This document shows, piece by piece, positions 36,570 through 44,944 of a stretch of 59,867 nt of DNA. The translations under genes were made by a program, and so were the position numbers. The notes beneath the pieces are model-generated. The model did not search any database and was not told the DNA's origin. It was given only the letters and a program-made list of their open reading frames with translations. Source of the stretch: Bacteroidaceae bacterium (GTDB lineage: Bacteria; Bacteroidota; Bacteroidia; Bacteroidales; Bacteroidaceae); the NCBI GenBank assembly GCA_017469525.1, contig JAFUGG010000035.1:1-59867 (forward strand), written 5' to 3'. Every line of letters begins with the position of its first letter. Position 1 is the first letter of the stretch.

Positions 36570-36754
36570 AAGTTTCTGGAGTTATAAAATGGAGTTAAAT
36601 AGGAAGTTATGCGCTACGCGCAGGGAGTTAAGCCAACAAGTTGGCTGGACAATAGCATTGGATGCTGACTGCTTAATGGTATTGTCCTTTTATAACTTCC
36701 ACGAGCGTAGCGAGTCTACTTCCATTTTAACTTCCACTTTAACTTCAGAAACTT
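36570..36754. repeat. Large imperfect inverted repeat (about 50-bp arms)
   Basis: The left arm 36570-36619 starts AAGTTTCTGGAGTTA and ends CGCTACGC. The right arm 36705-36754 is its imperfect reverse complement. The loop holds nested stems, GGACAATAGCATT with AATGGTATTGTCC, and a small GCCAACAAGTTGGC hairpin. The gap 36429-37222 (794 bp) has no convincing gene. Besides this element it holds the GGATT palindromes and an AATAAGGC/GCCTTATT inverted repeat at 36904-36923. Confidence 0.75.
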
Positions 36755-37222
36755 CAGTTATATGCCACACTGTCGGATTACAAATCCGACAGAACATCCA
36801 GAAAAAGGGCATTTTGTCAAGAAAATTGCATAAAAGTGACCCTCTGAGAATTAAAAATTTGCGGCCTCGGCGTGCCGCGGGCTAAAAGAACGGCTGTTTT
36901 TGGAATAAGGCTGATGCCTTATTATCAGGAGCTTAGCTTTTCGAGGGGTGTCAAAAAGCGTGCAAAAGGGGGCAAAATGACGTGTCGCGAGGGGTGATGC
37001 AACGTGCTGAAACGGATGACGCATAGTACTGCAAAGGCGAACGCACTATATTGCGTCGGATTTTCCCCCGTGGAGCGTCGCCAAATTCTGCGTTTTTTGA
37101 GCTCAAAAACGGCGAAAGTAAAAAATCTTTACATTATTTTGAAGAAAATCACGTCGCGTTTTTTGCCGCTTTTTGTCAAACTTTTCTCACGACGAAACAT
37201 GGCGGTTGGCGCTCCGGGAGTC

Positions 37223-38122
37223 TCAGCCTCTGTTGCGGTAGGCCTGCGTGGTCATGCCGGTCATGCGCTTGAAGTATTTGCAGAAGAACGATGGGTTGGG
37301 GAAGTTCATGCTGTCGGCTATCTGCGCCACGCTCTTGTCCGAGTGCCGCAGCTCCACTTTGATGCGGGTCACGATGGCTTCGTCTATCCATTGCTTGGCA
37401 ACCTTCCCGCTGACGCGCTTCACGAGTGTGCTCATGTAGCGGGGCGAGAGGAAGAGCCGGCTGGCATAGAAGTCGATGCCGTGCTCCTGCGTGGCATACT
37501 GGCTGACCAGTTGCACGAAGTCGGCAAACAACCGTCTGTCGCGAGAGAGAGAAGCGCGGCTGTCGTTCTCGTAGCGGTTCCAGTAGCTGTTTACCTGCCA
37601 GAGGAACGCCGCCACCAGATGCAGGATGACCTGCGCGTCGCGTCCGTCGCTCTGCATCACATCGCGGAGCATGGCATGGAGCGACTCTAGGCGTTGCCTC
37701 TCCCGAGCAGTCAGCATGAAGTTGAAGTCACGGACATGTCCGTCGAGCATCGTGGGGAGCGAGGTGGGGAAGGCAAGGCTGACCAGCTTGTCGGTGAGGG
37801 ATATGCCGAAGCCACGTATGTCGTCGGAGAAGGCGCCAAGGCGGACGATGCTGTTATGGCTGAGGAAGACGACCTGACCCGCCTCGAAGGTTCTGGGAAT
37901 CAGGTTGACCGTGGGATGCGCCGTACCCTTCAGCAAGACCATCACACGCATTTCTGGCAGCACGTAGGTGTCATCCGAGAGGCGCGACAACAAACGTCCC
38001 ACGGGCGGATTGTACGCTACGACCAGGTTCTCGGAAATATAGTCGTCCAGCATCTGCCCGTTAGCCTCGCCGCGCAGCAGCTCGCTCAGTTGCTTCAAAT
38101 CGAATTGGTGGAACTTCTTCAT
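37223..38122 (-). CDS. AraC family transcriptional regulator
   Basis: A protein of 299 residues (start at 38122, MKKFHQFDLKQLSELLRGEA). A longer reading from 38272 would run into the divergent promoter region. The N-terminal cupin-like sensor (MRVMVLLKGTAHPTVNLIPR and FEAGQVVFLSHNSIVRLG) is followed by a C-terminal AraC helix-turn-helix pair ending KSVAQIADSMNFPNPSFFCK and YFKRMTGMTTQAYRNRG. It is divergent from the efflux operon that starts at 38291, so it most likely controls that operon in response to a toxic small molecule. The ligand is unknown. Confidence 0.92.
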   Translation of the reverse strand: MKKFHQFDLKQLSELLRGEANGQMLDDYISENLVVAYNPPVGRLLSRLSDDTYVLPEMRVMVLLKGTAHPTVNLIPRTFEAGQVVFLSHNSIVRLGAFSDDIRGFGISLTDKLVSLAFPTSLPTMLDGHVRDFNFMLTARERQRLESLHAMLRDVMQSDGRDAQVILHLVAAFLWQVNSYWNRYENDSRASLSRDRRLFADFVQLVSQYATQEHGIDFYASRLFLSPRYMSTLVKRVSGKVAKQWIDEAIVTRIKVELRHSDKSVAQIADSMNFPNPSFFCKYFKRMTGMTTQAYRNRG

Positions 38123-38143
38123 CGCATTTCGTCTTTGACGACA

Positions 38144-38151
38144 CAAAAGTA
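38144..38151 (-). promoter_or_regulatory. -7 box of the AraC gene
   Basis: On the minus strand TACTTTTG fits TAnnTTTG, 22 bp upstream of the ATG. No standard -33 element is seen. Confidence 0.55.
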
Positions 38152-38248
38152 CACAAAATAACGCAAAAAACAGCTCTCCGACGAGAAAATCGTACGAAAA
38201 GGACATATATTCTACGGAAAAGATAGCGACGCTCTGCATAAAAACCCG

Positions 38249-38256
38249 TAACTTTG
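38249..38256 (+). promoter_or_regulatory. -7 box of the efflux operon
   Basis: TAACTTTG lies 35 bp upstream of the outer-membrane factor gene. The lack of a good -33 element fits a promoter that needs an activator such as the divergent AraC protein. Confidence 0.6.
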
Positions 38257-38290
38257 CACTCGGAAACATCACACAAACCGCAGTATCGAC

Positions 38291-39559
38291 ATGAGGAAAA
38301 CACTCAGCTTACTCCTTTTGGCCGTGGGCCTGACGGTGACGCAGGCGCAGACGCTCGACGAATGCCAGCAGGCCGCCGAGAGAAACTACCCGCTCATCCG
38401 ACGGATGGACCTCATCCGTCAGACCACAGACCTCAACGTAAAGAACATCCAGAAAGGGTGGCTGCCGCAGGTGTCGGCTTCCGCACAGGCCACCTACCAG
38501 AGCGACGTGACGGCTTTCCCCGAGCAGATACAGTCGCTCTACCAGCAGTTCGGCATCGACATGAAAGGGCTCAGGAAGGACCAATACCGCATTGCCATCG
38601 ACCTGAACCAAACCATCTACGACGGCGGAGCCATCAGGAACCGGAAAGACATAGCGGCGCAAGAGGGAAAGGTGGAAGAGGCGCAGACGGAAGTAAATCT
38701 TTATAATGTACGCGAACGCGTGAATGAGATGTACTTCGCCTTGCTTCTTCTGAACGACCAGATACGCCTGCAGACCGACCTCCAAGCGCTGTTGCAATCC
38801 AACGAGAACAAGCTCTCCGCCATGTTCAAAAGGGGGACGGCCGCCGAAAGCGACTATCTGAGCGTCAAGGCGGAACGCCTCAACGTCGCCCAGGGACTGA
38901 CGAATCTGCAGGCACGGCGTGCCACGATGGTCCGGATGCTCAGCACGTTCTGCGGCATCGACGTGAAGAGTCCCGTCAAGCCTGCTGCCGTCATGCCCGC
39001 CGAAGGCAACCTCCGCCCCGAACTCCTGCTGATTGACGCGCAGATACGGCTGGCCGATGCACAGCAGAAGGCACTCCGCTCGGCTCTCATGCCACGCCTC
39101 GGCGTGTTCGCCCAAGGGTTCTATGGCTATCCGGGCTACAACCTCTTCGAGGACATGATGAGCCGCAAGTGGTCGACTGGCGGCATGATAGGCGCCCGCC
39201 TCACTTGGAACATCGGCGCTCTCTACAGCCACAAGAACGACAAGGCCAAGCTGCAACTCGTCCGACAGAGTGCCGAGAACAGTCGCGAAGTATTCCTCTT
39301 CAACAACAACCTACAGCAGATTCAGCAGAACGAGGACATCCTTCGCTACCGACAGCTCATGGCCGACGACGAGGACATCATTGCCCTCCGCTCGTCCGTC
39401 CGCAAGGCTGCCGAGTCAAAACTGCAGCACGGCATCATCGACACCGGCGACCTCGTCCGCGAAATCAACGCCGAGAATGCCGCCCGACTGCAGCTCTCCA
39501 CCCACGAAATAGAGATGCTCAAGGAGATTTACAAGTTGAAATATACCACAAATAACTAA
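38291..39559 (+). CDS. TolC-type outer-membrane efflux protein
   Basis: A 422-residue protein with signal peptide (MRKTLSLLLLAVGLTVTQAQ) and the paired long helices of the outer-membrane efflux family: TLDECQQAAERNYPLIRRMD at the start of the first repeat and RPELLLIDAQIRLADAQQKA at the second. The tunnel it forms carries substrate across the outer membrane. It is the first gene of a five-gene operon with periplasmic adaptor, ATPase and two permeases, five bases before the adaptor gene. This is a complete tripartite ABC efflux system. Confidence 0.93.
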   Translation: MRKTLSLLLLAVGLTVTQAQTLDECQQAAERNYPLIRRMDLIRQTTDLNVKNIQKGWLPQVSASAQATYQSDVTAFPEQIQSLYQQFGIDMKGLRKDQYRIAIDLNQTIYDGGAIRNRKDIAAQEGKVEEAQTEVNLYNVRERVNEMYFALLLLNDQIRLQTDLQALLQSNENKLSAMFKRGTAAESDYLSVKAERLNVAQGLTNLQARRATMVRMLSTFCGIDVKSPVKPAAVMPAEGNLRPELLLIDAQIRLADAQQKALRSALMPRLGVFAQGFYGYPGYNLFEDMMSRKWSTGGMIGARLTWNIGALYSHKNDKAKLQLVRQSAENSREVFLFNNNLQQIQQNEDILRYRQLMADDEDIIALRSSVRKAAESKLQHGIIDTGDLVREINAENAARLQLSTHEIEMLKEIYKLKYTTNN

Positions 39560-39564
39560 GCCCT

Positions 39565-40455
39565 ATGAAGAAGATACTGATGGCGGCAGGTGCCGCGCTG
39601 TTGCTTGTCGCCTGCCACGACAAGGAACAGGAATACGATGCCACTGGCACGTTCGAGGCCACGGAAATAACCGTCTCGGCAGAACAAAGTGGGACGCTGC
39701 TGACGTGGAACGTCGATGAAGGCGACAACCTGTCGGCCGGGCAGGAGATAGGACTGGTGGACACGACGCAGCTCTGGCTGAAAATCCTCGGACTGGAAGC
39801 CAACAAGGAGGTCTTCCAAAGTCAGAAACCCGACATGGAGAAGCAGATTGCAGCCACCAGGCAACAGCTCGCGAAGGCTCAGACCGAACAGCGTCGCTAC
39901 AAAGAGCTCGTGGCCGACGGTGCCGCGCCAAGCAAGATGCTCGACGATGCCACGGCACAAGTGCAGGTACTCCAGCGGCAGCTCGACGCTCAGGTGTCCT
40001 CCCTCTCCACCACCACCGAGTCGCTCAGCAGGCAGATGAACGCCATCGACGTCCAGATCCAACAGCTCCGCGACCAGCTCGGCAAGTGCCATGTGGTCGC
40101 ACCCATCGGCGGAACAGTTTTCGAGAAGTACGTCGAGCGCGGCGAGTTCGTGGCTCTCGGGAAGCCACTGCTGAAGGTGGCCGACACCGAGAACATATTC
40201 ATCCGCGCCTACGTCACGTCGGGTCAGTTGCAGAGCATCAGGGTGGGACAGAAGGCAACCGTCTTCGCCGACTTCGGCGGCGGGCAGAAGAAGGAATACC
40301 AGGGCACCGTAAGCTGGATTTCGAACCGTTCCGAGTTCACACCCAAAACGATTCTCACCGATGATGAACGTGCAGACCTGGTCTATGCCGTCAAGGTCGC
40401 CATCAGGAACGACGGGTTTGCAAAGATAGGCATGTACGGGGAAGTGAAGTTCTAA
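39565..40455 (+). CDS. Periplasmic adaptor (HlyD/YbhG-like) lipoprotein
   Basis: A 296-residue membrane-fusion protein. A lipoprotein signal (MAAGAALLLVAC) is followed by the first lipoyl half (GTLLTWNVDEGDNLSAGQEI), a helical hairpin of about 120 residues (KQIAATRQQLAKAQTEQRRY to MNAIDVQIQQLRDQLGKC), the second lipoyl half (VVAPIGGTVFEKYVERGEFV) and a beta-barrel domain. It links the inner-membrane ABC transporter to the TolC-like tunnel. The short hairpin and lipid anchor match YbhG-type adaptors of ABC rather than RND pumps. Confidence 0.92.
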   Translation: MKKILMAAGAALLLVACHDKEQEYDATGTFEATEITVSAEQSGTLLTWNVDEGDNLSAGQEIGLVDTTQLWLKILGLEANKEVFQSQKPDMEKQIAATRQQLAKAQTEQRRYKELVADGAAPSKMLDDATAQVQVLQRQLDAQVSSLSTTTESLSRQMNAIDVQIQQLRDQLGKCHVVAPIGGTVFEKYVERGEFVALGKPLLKVADTENIFIRAYVTSGQLQSIRVGQKATVFADFGGGQKKEYQGTVSWISNRSEFTPKTILTDDERADLVYAVKVAIRNDGFAKIGMYGEVKF

Positions 40456-40464
40456 ACGCACGTC

Positions 40465-41925
40465 ATGAACGCCATAGAAGTAAAGAATGTCAGCAAGAGC
40501 TACGGCAAGGCAAGGGCTTTGGACAGCGTTTCCTTCTCCGTCAGCAAGGGCGAAGTGTTCGGACTGATAGGGCCCGACGGCGCAGGCAAAACGTCGATGT
40601 TCCGCATCCTCTGCACCCTGTTGCTGCCCGAGGAAGGCTCTGCCACCGTCGATGGCTTTGATGTCGTGCGACAGATGAAGGAGGTAAGGCGGCGCGTGGG
40701 CTACATGCCGGGCAAGTTCTCCCTGTATCAGGACCTGACGGTACAGGAGAATCTGGAGTTCTTCGCCACCCTCTTCGGCACGACAATAGCAGAGGGATAC
40801 GACAGCATCAAGGCCATCTATTCGCAGATAGAACGCTTCCGCGACCGCAAAGCTGGTGCGCTATCGGGTGGCATGAAGCAGAAGTTGGCCCTTTGCTGCG
40901 CTTTGGTTCACTCGCCGAGCCTGTTGTTTCTCGACGAACCCACTACCGGCGTCGACCCCGTAAGCCGTAAGGAGTTCTGGGACATGCTGGGTTCGCTGAA
41001 GGAAAGAGGCATCACCATCGTCGTCTCCACACCATATCTCGACGAGGTGAGGCGTTGCGAGCGGGTGGCTTTCCTTGACCACGGGAAGATTCGCGGCATT
41101 GACAAACCCGACATCATCCTCAGTCAGTTTGCCGACATCTTCAACCCTCCGGGCATCGGCCACAGCAGGAAGGAGGCGACAGAGAACGAGAATGTCATCG
41201 AGGTGGAACATCTCGTCAAGGCTTTCGGCACGTTCCATGCCGTGGATGACATCACCTTCAGCGTCAAGAAAGGAGAAATCTTCGGCTTCCTCGGCGCGAA
41301 TGGAGCGGGCAAGACCACTGCCATGCACATGCTGACGGGCTTGAACCAACCCACCAGCGGCACGGGGACGGTGGTGGGATACGACATCCGGACGCAGCAC
41401 GAGCAGATAAAGAAGCGCATCGGCTACATGTCGCAGAAGTTCTCGCTCTACGAGGATCTGACCGTCGCGGAGAACATCAGCCTCTTTGCCGGCATATATG
41501 GAATGAAGAAGGAGCACGTCGAGCGGAAGATGGAGGAAGTGTTGCGGCGCCTGAACTTCGAGGAGCATCGGGACGACCTCGTCGCCTCTCTTCCCCTCGG
41601 ATGGAAGCAGAAGCTGGCATTCTCCGTGGCTATCTTCCACGAGCCGGGTGTCGTCTTCCTCGACGAACCGACGGGCGGCGTCGATCCCGCCACGCGGCGT
41701 CAGTTCTGGCAGCTCATCTACGACGCGGCAGAACACGGCATCACGGTCTTCGTCACTACGCATTATATGGACGAGGCGGAGTATTGCGACCGCATCTCCA
41801 TCATGGTGGACGGCAAGATAAGCGCCTTGGGAACGCCCGACGAGCTGAAGCGCCGCTTCCATCAACCCGATATGGACCACGTGTTTACCTACTTGGCAAG
41901 ACAAGCCACACGCAGCAGCGACTAA
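40465..41925 (+). CDS. ABC transporter ATPase with two nucleotide-binding domains (YbhF-like)
   Basis: A 486-residue tandem ATPase. Domain 1: Walker A GPDGAGKT (36-43), signature LSGGMKQK near 133, Walker B LLFLDEPTTGVDP. Domain 2: Walker A GANGAGKT near 277, a degenerate signature LPLGWKQK near 375, Walker B VVFLDEPTGGVDP. It energises the two permeases encoded directly downstream. One intact and one altered signature motif suggests unequal ATP sites, as in YbhF. The predicted drug range of such systems cannot be told from sequence. Confidence 0.94.
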   Translation: MNAIEVKNVSKSYGKARALDSVSFSVSKGEVFGLIGPDGAGKTSMFRILCTLLLPEEGSATVDGFDVVRQMKEVRRRVGYMPGKFSLYQDLTVQENLEFFATLFGTTIAEGYDSIKAIYSQIERFRDRKAGALSGGMKQKLALCCALVHSPSLLFLDEPTTGVDPVSRKEFWDMLGSLKERGITIVVSTPYLDEVRRCERVAFLDHGKIRGIDKPDIILSQFADIFNPPGIGHSRKEATENENVIEVEHLVKAFGTFHAVDDITFSVKKGEIFGFLGANGAGKTTAMHMLTGLNQPTSGTGTVVGYDIRTQHEQIKKRIGYMSQKFSLYEDLTVAENISLFAGIYGMKKEHVERKMEEVLRRLNFEEHRDDLVASLPLGWKQKLAFSVAIFHEPGVVFLDEPTGGVDPATRRQFWQLIYDAAEHGITVFVTTHYMDEAEYCDRISIMVDGKISALGTPDELKRRFHQPDMDHVFTYLARQATRSSD

Positions 41926-41940
41926 CGAAACGACACGCCT

Positions 41941-42999
41941 ATGAACCTGTTCACCAGTTTTGTCATAAAGGAATCGCGACACATCCTGCGCGACCGTCGC
42001 ACGATGCTCATCCTCTTTGGGATGCCTATTGTGCTGATGTTGCTGTTCGGCTTTGCCATCACCAACGATGTGAAGAACGTGCGGACAATCGTCGTGACGT
42101 CGCAGATGGACCACCTCACGCGGCAAGCCGTAGAGCGTCTGGCGGCGTCGGAGTACTTCGACATCACCGCCACGGCCAGCACCGCCGGGGAGGCCGAAAC
42201 GCTCATCCGGCGGCAGAAGGCTGACTTGGCCATCGTCTTTGCCAGCAACTTCGCTTCGAAGAAAAGCGGGCTGCAGTTCATCGTCGATGCCTCGGACCCC
42301 AACATGGCACAGCAATGGACGGCCTATGCCACGCAGACTTTGACGGGAGGGCAGGCGCAGACGGCCAACACGAAGATGCTCTACAACCCGCAAATGAAGT
42401 CGGCCTACAACTTCGTGCCTGCCATCATGGGCATGTTGCTGATGCTCATCTGCGCGATGATGACGTCTGTCAGCATCGTGCGGGAGAAGGAAAGAGGCAC
42501 GATGGAAGTGCTGCTCGTCTCTCCCGTCAGGCCGCTGATGATCATCATTGCCAAGGCTGTGCCCTACCTGATGCTTGCCCTGGCCATCCTCGTCTGCATT
42601 CTGCTCATGGCGCGCTATGTGCTGGGCGTTCCGCTGGCAGGCGGCATCGGCTGGATCTTTGCTGTGAGCGGGCTCTACATCCTGCTGGCGTTGTCGCTCG
42701 GGCTGCTCATCTCGGACATTGCCAGCAGTCAGCTCATGGCTTTGCTGCTCTCGGCGATGGTGCTACTCATGCCCATCGTGATGCTTTCCGGAATGCTGTT
42801 CCCCATCGAGTCCATGCCCGAGGTGCTCCGATGGGTGTCGGCCGTCATCCCGCCCCGCTATTATATCGAGGCGATGCGGAAGTTGATGATCATGGGCGTG
42901 GGCATAGGCGACGTGATGAGGGAAGTGACGGTTCTGGCCGGCATGACTGCTTTGCTGCTGACCGTCGCACTCTTGAAGTTCAACAACCGACTGGAATAA
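41941..42999 (+). CDS. ABC-2 type permease (YbhS-like)
   Basis: A 352-residue inner-membrane permease: an N-terminal helix (MLILFGMPIVLMLLFGFAIT), a large periplasmic domain (VVTSQMDHLTRQAVERLAAS onward) and a cluster of five helices from about 160 (FVPAIMGMLLMLICAMMTSV). It carries the ABC-2 motif VREKERGTMEVLLVSPVRPL. It pairs with the following gene to form the heterodimeric channel of the efflux pump. The next ATG follows 11 bp after its stop. Confidence 0.93.
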   Translation: MNLFTSFVIKESRHILRDRRTMLILFGMPIVLMLLFGFAITNDVKNVRTIVVTSQMDHLTRQAVERLAASEYFDITATASTAGEAETLIRRQKADLAIVFASNFASKKSGLQFIVDASDPNMAQQWTAYATQTLTGGQAQTANTKMLYNPQMKSAYNFVPAIMGMLLMLICAMMTSVSIVREKERGTMEVLLVSPVRPLMIIIAKAVPYLMLALAILVCILLMARYVLGVPLAGGIGWIFAVSGLYILLALSLGLLISDIASSQLMALLLSAMVLLMPIVMLSGMLFPIESMPEVLRWVSAVIPPRYYIEAMRKLMIMGVGIGDVMREVTVLAGMTALLLTVALLKFNNRLE

Positions 43000-43010
43000 C
43001 TGCCGACGCC

Positions 43011-44087
43011 ATGATTATCAAGCACCTCATACGAAAGGAGTTCCTGCAGATTCGCCGCAACGCGTTCCTGCCAAGGCTGATTCTCGTGTTCCCCATCGTC
43101 ATTATGTGTGTCATGCCGTGGGTCATGAATCAGGAGGTAAAGAACGTGCGCGTCTGCGTGGTCGACAATGACCGTTCGGTGCAAAGCCAGCGTCTTGTCC
43201 ACGACATCGAGCAGAGCCGCTACTTCATCTTCACGGGGCAGATGCCGACGTACCATGCCGCGCTGAAGGAGATAGAGAAGAGCCGGACCGACATCGCCCT
43301 GGTGATTCCGCCGCACTACAGTCGCGACCTCGCCATCGGACTGAGGCCGCAGGTGCTCATTGCCGCTAATGCGGTGAACGGAACGAAGGGAAGTATCGGC
43401 AGCAGCTACTTGCAGCAAATCGTCAGCTATAGTTCCACGCAGTCCTCCCCGAATGGGTTGTCCACTCTTTACCTCTACAACAAGCACCTCAACTACAAGG
43501 TCTTCATGATTCCGGCGTTGTTGGCTATCGTGATGATGCTGATGTGCGGATTCCTTCCAGCACTGAACATCGTGGGCGAGAAGGAAAGCGGAACCATCGA
43601 ACAGATTAACGTGACGCCCGTTCCGAAAGCACAGTTCATCCTCGCGAAGCTGATTCCCTACTGGCTCATCGGGCTGTTCATCGTCACCATCTGCCTTGTG
43701 CTGGCGTGGGCGGTCTATGGCATCACGTGCCAAGGCCCTGTGCTCTTGGTCTATCTCCTTGCTATGCTGCTGGCCTTGTTCTTCTCCTCGTTCGGCCTGC
43801 TTGTCAGCAATTACAGCGACACCCTGCAGCAAGCCATCCTCGTCATGTGGTTCTTCGTGGTCTGCCTCCTGCTTCTGAGCGGCATCTTCACCCCTACCCG
43901 TTCGATGCCCGAATGGTCGTACATGACCACTTACGTCAATCCTATGCACTACTTCATCGATGCCATCCGGACGGTCTTCGTGCGTGGCGGCGGCTTCCAG
44001 AGTATAGCGCATCAGGTGCTGGCGCTCGTCGGGTTCGACGTCGTCATGTGCTCGTGGGCCGTCGTCAGCTATAGGAAGAACTCCTGA
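43011..44087 (+). CDS. ABC-2 type permease (YbhR-like)
   Basis: A protein of 358 residues with the same architecture as the previous gene. The first helix is LPRLILVFPIVIMCVMPWVM, a periplasmic domain follows, and five C-terminal helices include the ABC-2 motif VGEKESGTIEQINVTPVPKA. The start at 43011 (MIIKHLIRKEFLQIRRNAFL) is chosen because sequence upstream in the same frame overlaps the previous permease in another frame. It is the last gene of the operon and is followed by palindrome array D. Confidence 0.93.
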   Translation: MIIKHLIRKEFLQIRRNAFLPRLILVFPIVIMCVMPWVMNQEVKNVRVCVVDNDRSVQSQRLVHDIEQSRYFIFTGQMPTYHAALKEIEKSRTDIALVIPPHYSRDLAIGLRPQVLIAANAVNGTKGSIGSSYLQQIVSYSSTQSSPNGLSTLYLYNKHLNYKVFMIPALLAIVMMLMCGFLPALNIVGEKESGTIEQINVTPVPKAQFILAKLIPYWLIGLFIVTICLVLAWAVYGITCQGPVLLVYLLAMLLALFFSSFGLLVSNYSDTLQQAILVMWFFVVCLLLLSGIFTPTRSMPEWSYMTTYVNPMHYFIDAIRTVFVRGGGFQSIAHQVLALVGFDVVMCSWAVVSYRKNS

Positions 44088-44149
44088 CGGCACCTTTTTT
44101 CCCCCGAAATCCTAAGTTGCTCTGGCAGAAATACTACGCCAATGTGTTT

Positions 44150-44211
44150 GCACATACATGTAGATGCAATTGCATGTACATGTAGATGCAATTGCATCTA
44201 CATGTATGTGC
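44150..44211. repeat. 22-bp phased palindrome array D (3 units)
   Basis: Three 18-bp units at 44150, 44172 and 44194, spaced 22 bp, fit GCAnnTACATGTAnnTGC. The first is GCACATACATGTAGATGC. Spacers are AATT and AATT, with GTTT before and AAAC after. Units 1 and 3 are mutual reverse complements, so 44145-44216 is also one large inverted repeat with 30-bp perfect arms. No T-run follows, so a simple terminator is unlikely. Confidence 0.92.
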
Positions 44212-44264
44212 AAACAACCCGGCACGCTAAGTTGGTGGACGAGGCAGGAAAAATCGGCCGATGT

Positions 44265-44295
44265 TTTGTCCTTTGAGCATTTTTCCGTAACTTTG
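44265..44295 (+). promoter_or_regulatory. Promoter of the flavodoxin operon
   Basis: TTTG (44265-44268), exactly 19 bp, TAACTTTG (44288-44295). Full consensus match. Confidence 0.85.
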
Positions 44296-44377
44296 CAGTC
44301 GGAATGCCGACACGCGGGACGGATGGGAACACTCTATGGAAAAAAATCGAATATCAAACATCATAAACCGAAACATC

Positions 44378-44941
44378 ATGCAGACAAACATCAAACGATT
44401 CGCCATCATGCTGACAGCATTGTTGGCCGTGAGCCTGACAGCCTGCTCGCAAAACAAACAGGCTAAGGGCAAGGGAAAAGTCCTGGTAGCCTATTTCTCC
44501 GCCACAGGCACGACGGAAGGCGTCGCCCGTCAGTTGGCAGAAGCCACAGGAGGCGACCTCTACAAGATTCAACCCGAGCAGCCTTACACGGAGGCCGACC
44601 TTGACTGGCGCAACAAGCAAAGCCGCTCGTCCCTCGAAATGAAGGACCGAAAGAGCCGGCCCGCCATTGCTGGAAAGCCAAAGGACTGGAGTAAGTACAA
44701 TGTCGTCTTTGTGGGTTTCCCCATTTGGTGGAACACGTGCCCCACTATCATCAACACCTTCATGGAAAGCAACGAGTTCCGAGGCAAGACGGTCATCCCC
44801 TTTGCCACCTCCGGAGGCAGCAGCATCAAGCAATCCTGCGAGAACCTGAAGTCCGCCTACCCTGCCATCCGATGGAAAGAGGGCAAGCTCCTGAACCGAC
44901 CCTCTAAGGAGGAACTGAAGGCTTGGACTAAAGGATTGTAA
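44378..44941 (+). CDS. Exported flavodoxin (lipoprotein)
   Basis: A protein of 187 residues. The start at 44378 gives a lipoprotein signal ([13 protein letters not shown]). An in-frame ATG at 44336 would add 14 residues and is also possible, since both lie after the promoter. The flavodoxin fold begins [20 protein letters not shown], the FMN phosphate loop, and continues with [20 protein letters not shown] and [11 protein letters not shown]. Export of a flavodoxin is unusual, because FMN proteins normally work in the cytoplasm. It stands in one transcript with a second exported flavodoxin, three bases later. Confidence 0.88.
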   Translation: MQTNIKRFAIMLTALLAVSLTACSQNKQAKGKGKVLVAYFSATGTTEGVARQLAEATGGDLYKIQPEQPYTEADLDWRNKQSRSSLEMKDRKSRPAIAGKPKDWSKYNVVFVGFPIWWNTCPTIINTFMESNEFRGKTVIPFATSGGSSIKQSCENLKSAYPAIRWKEGKLLNRPSKEELKAWTKGL

Positions 44942-44944
44942 ACC

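Noticed and set aside
36493..36885. Open frame in the structured intergenic element
   Set aside because: It is made of inverted-repeat arms and has no promoter, start context or domain.
41588..41620. Frameshift or decay in the second ATPase domain of the efflux pump
   Set aside because: Only the signature motif is altered; Walker A and B are intact and the frame is continuous, as in other tandem YbhF-type ATPases.
44145..44216. Ordinary rho-independent terminator after the efflux operon
   Set aside because: The symmetry is strong but there is no T-run, and the same 22-bp design occurs in places that are not gene ends.
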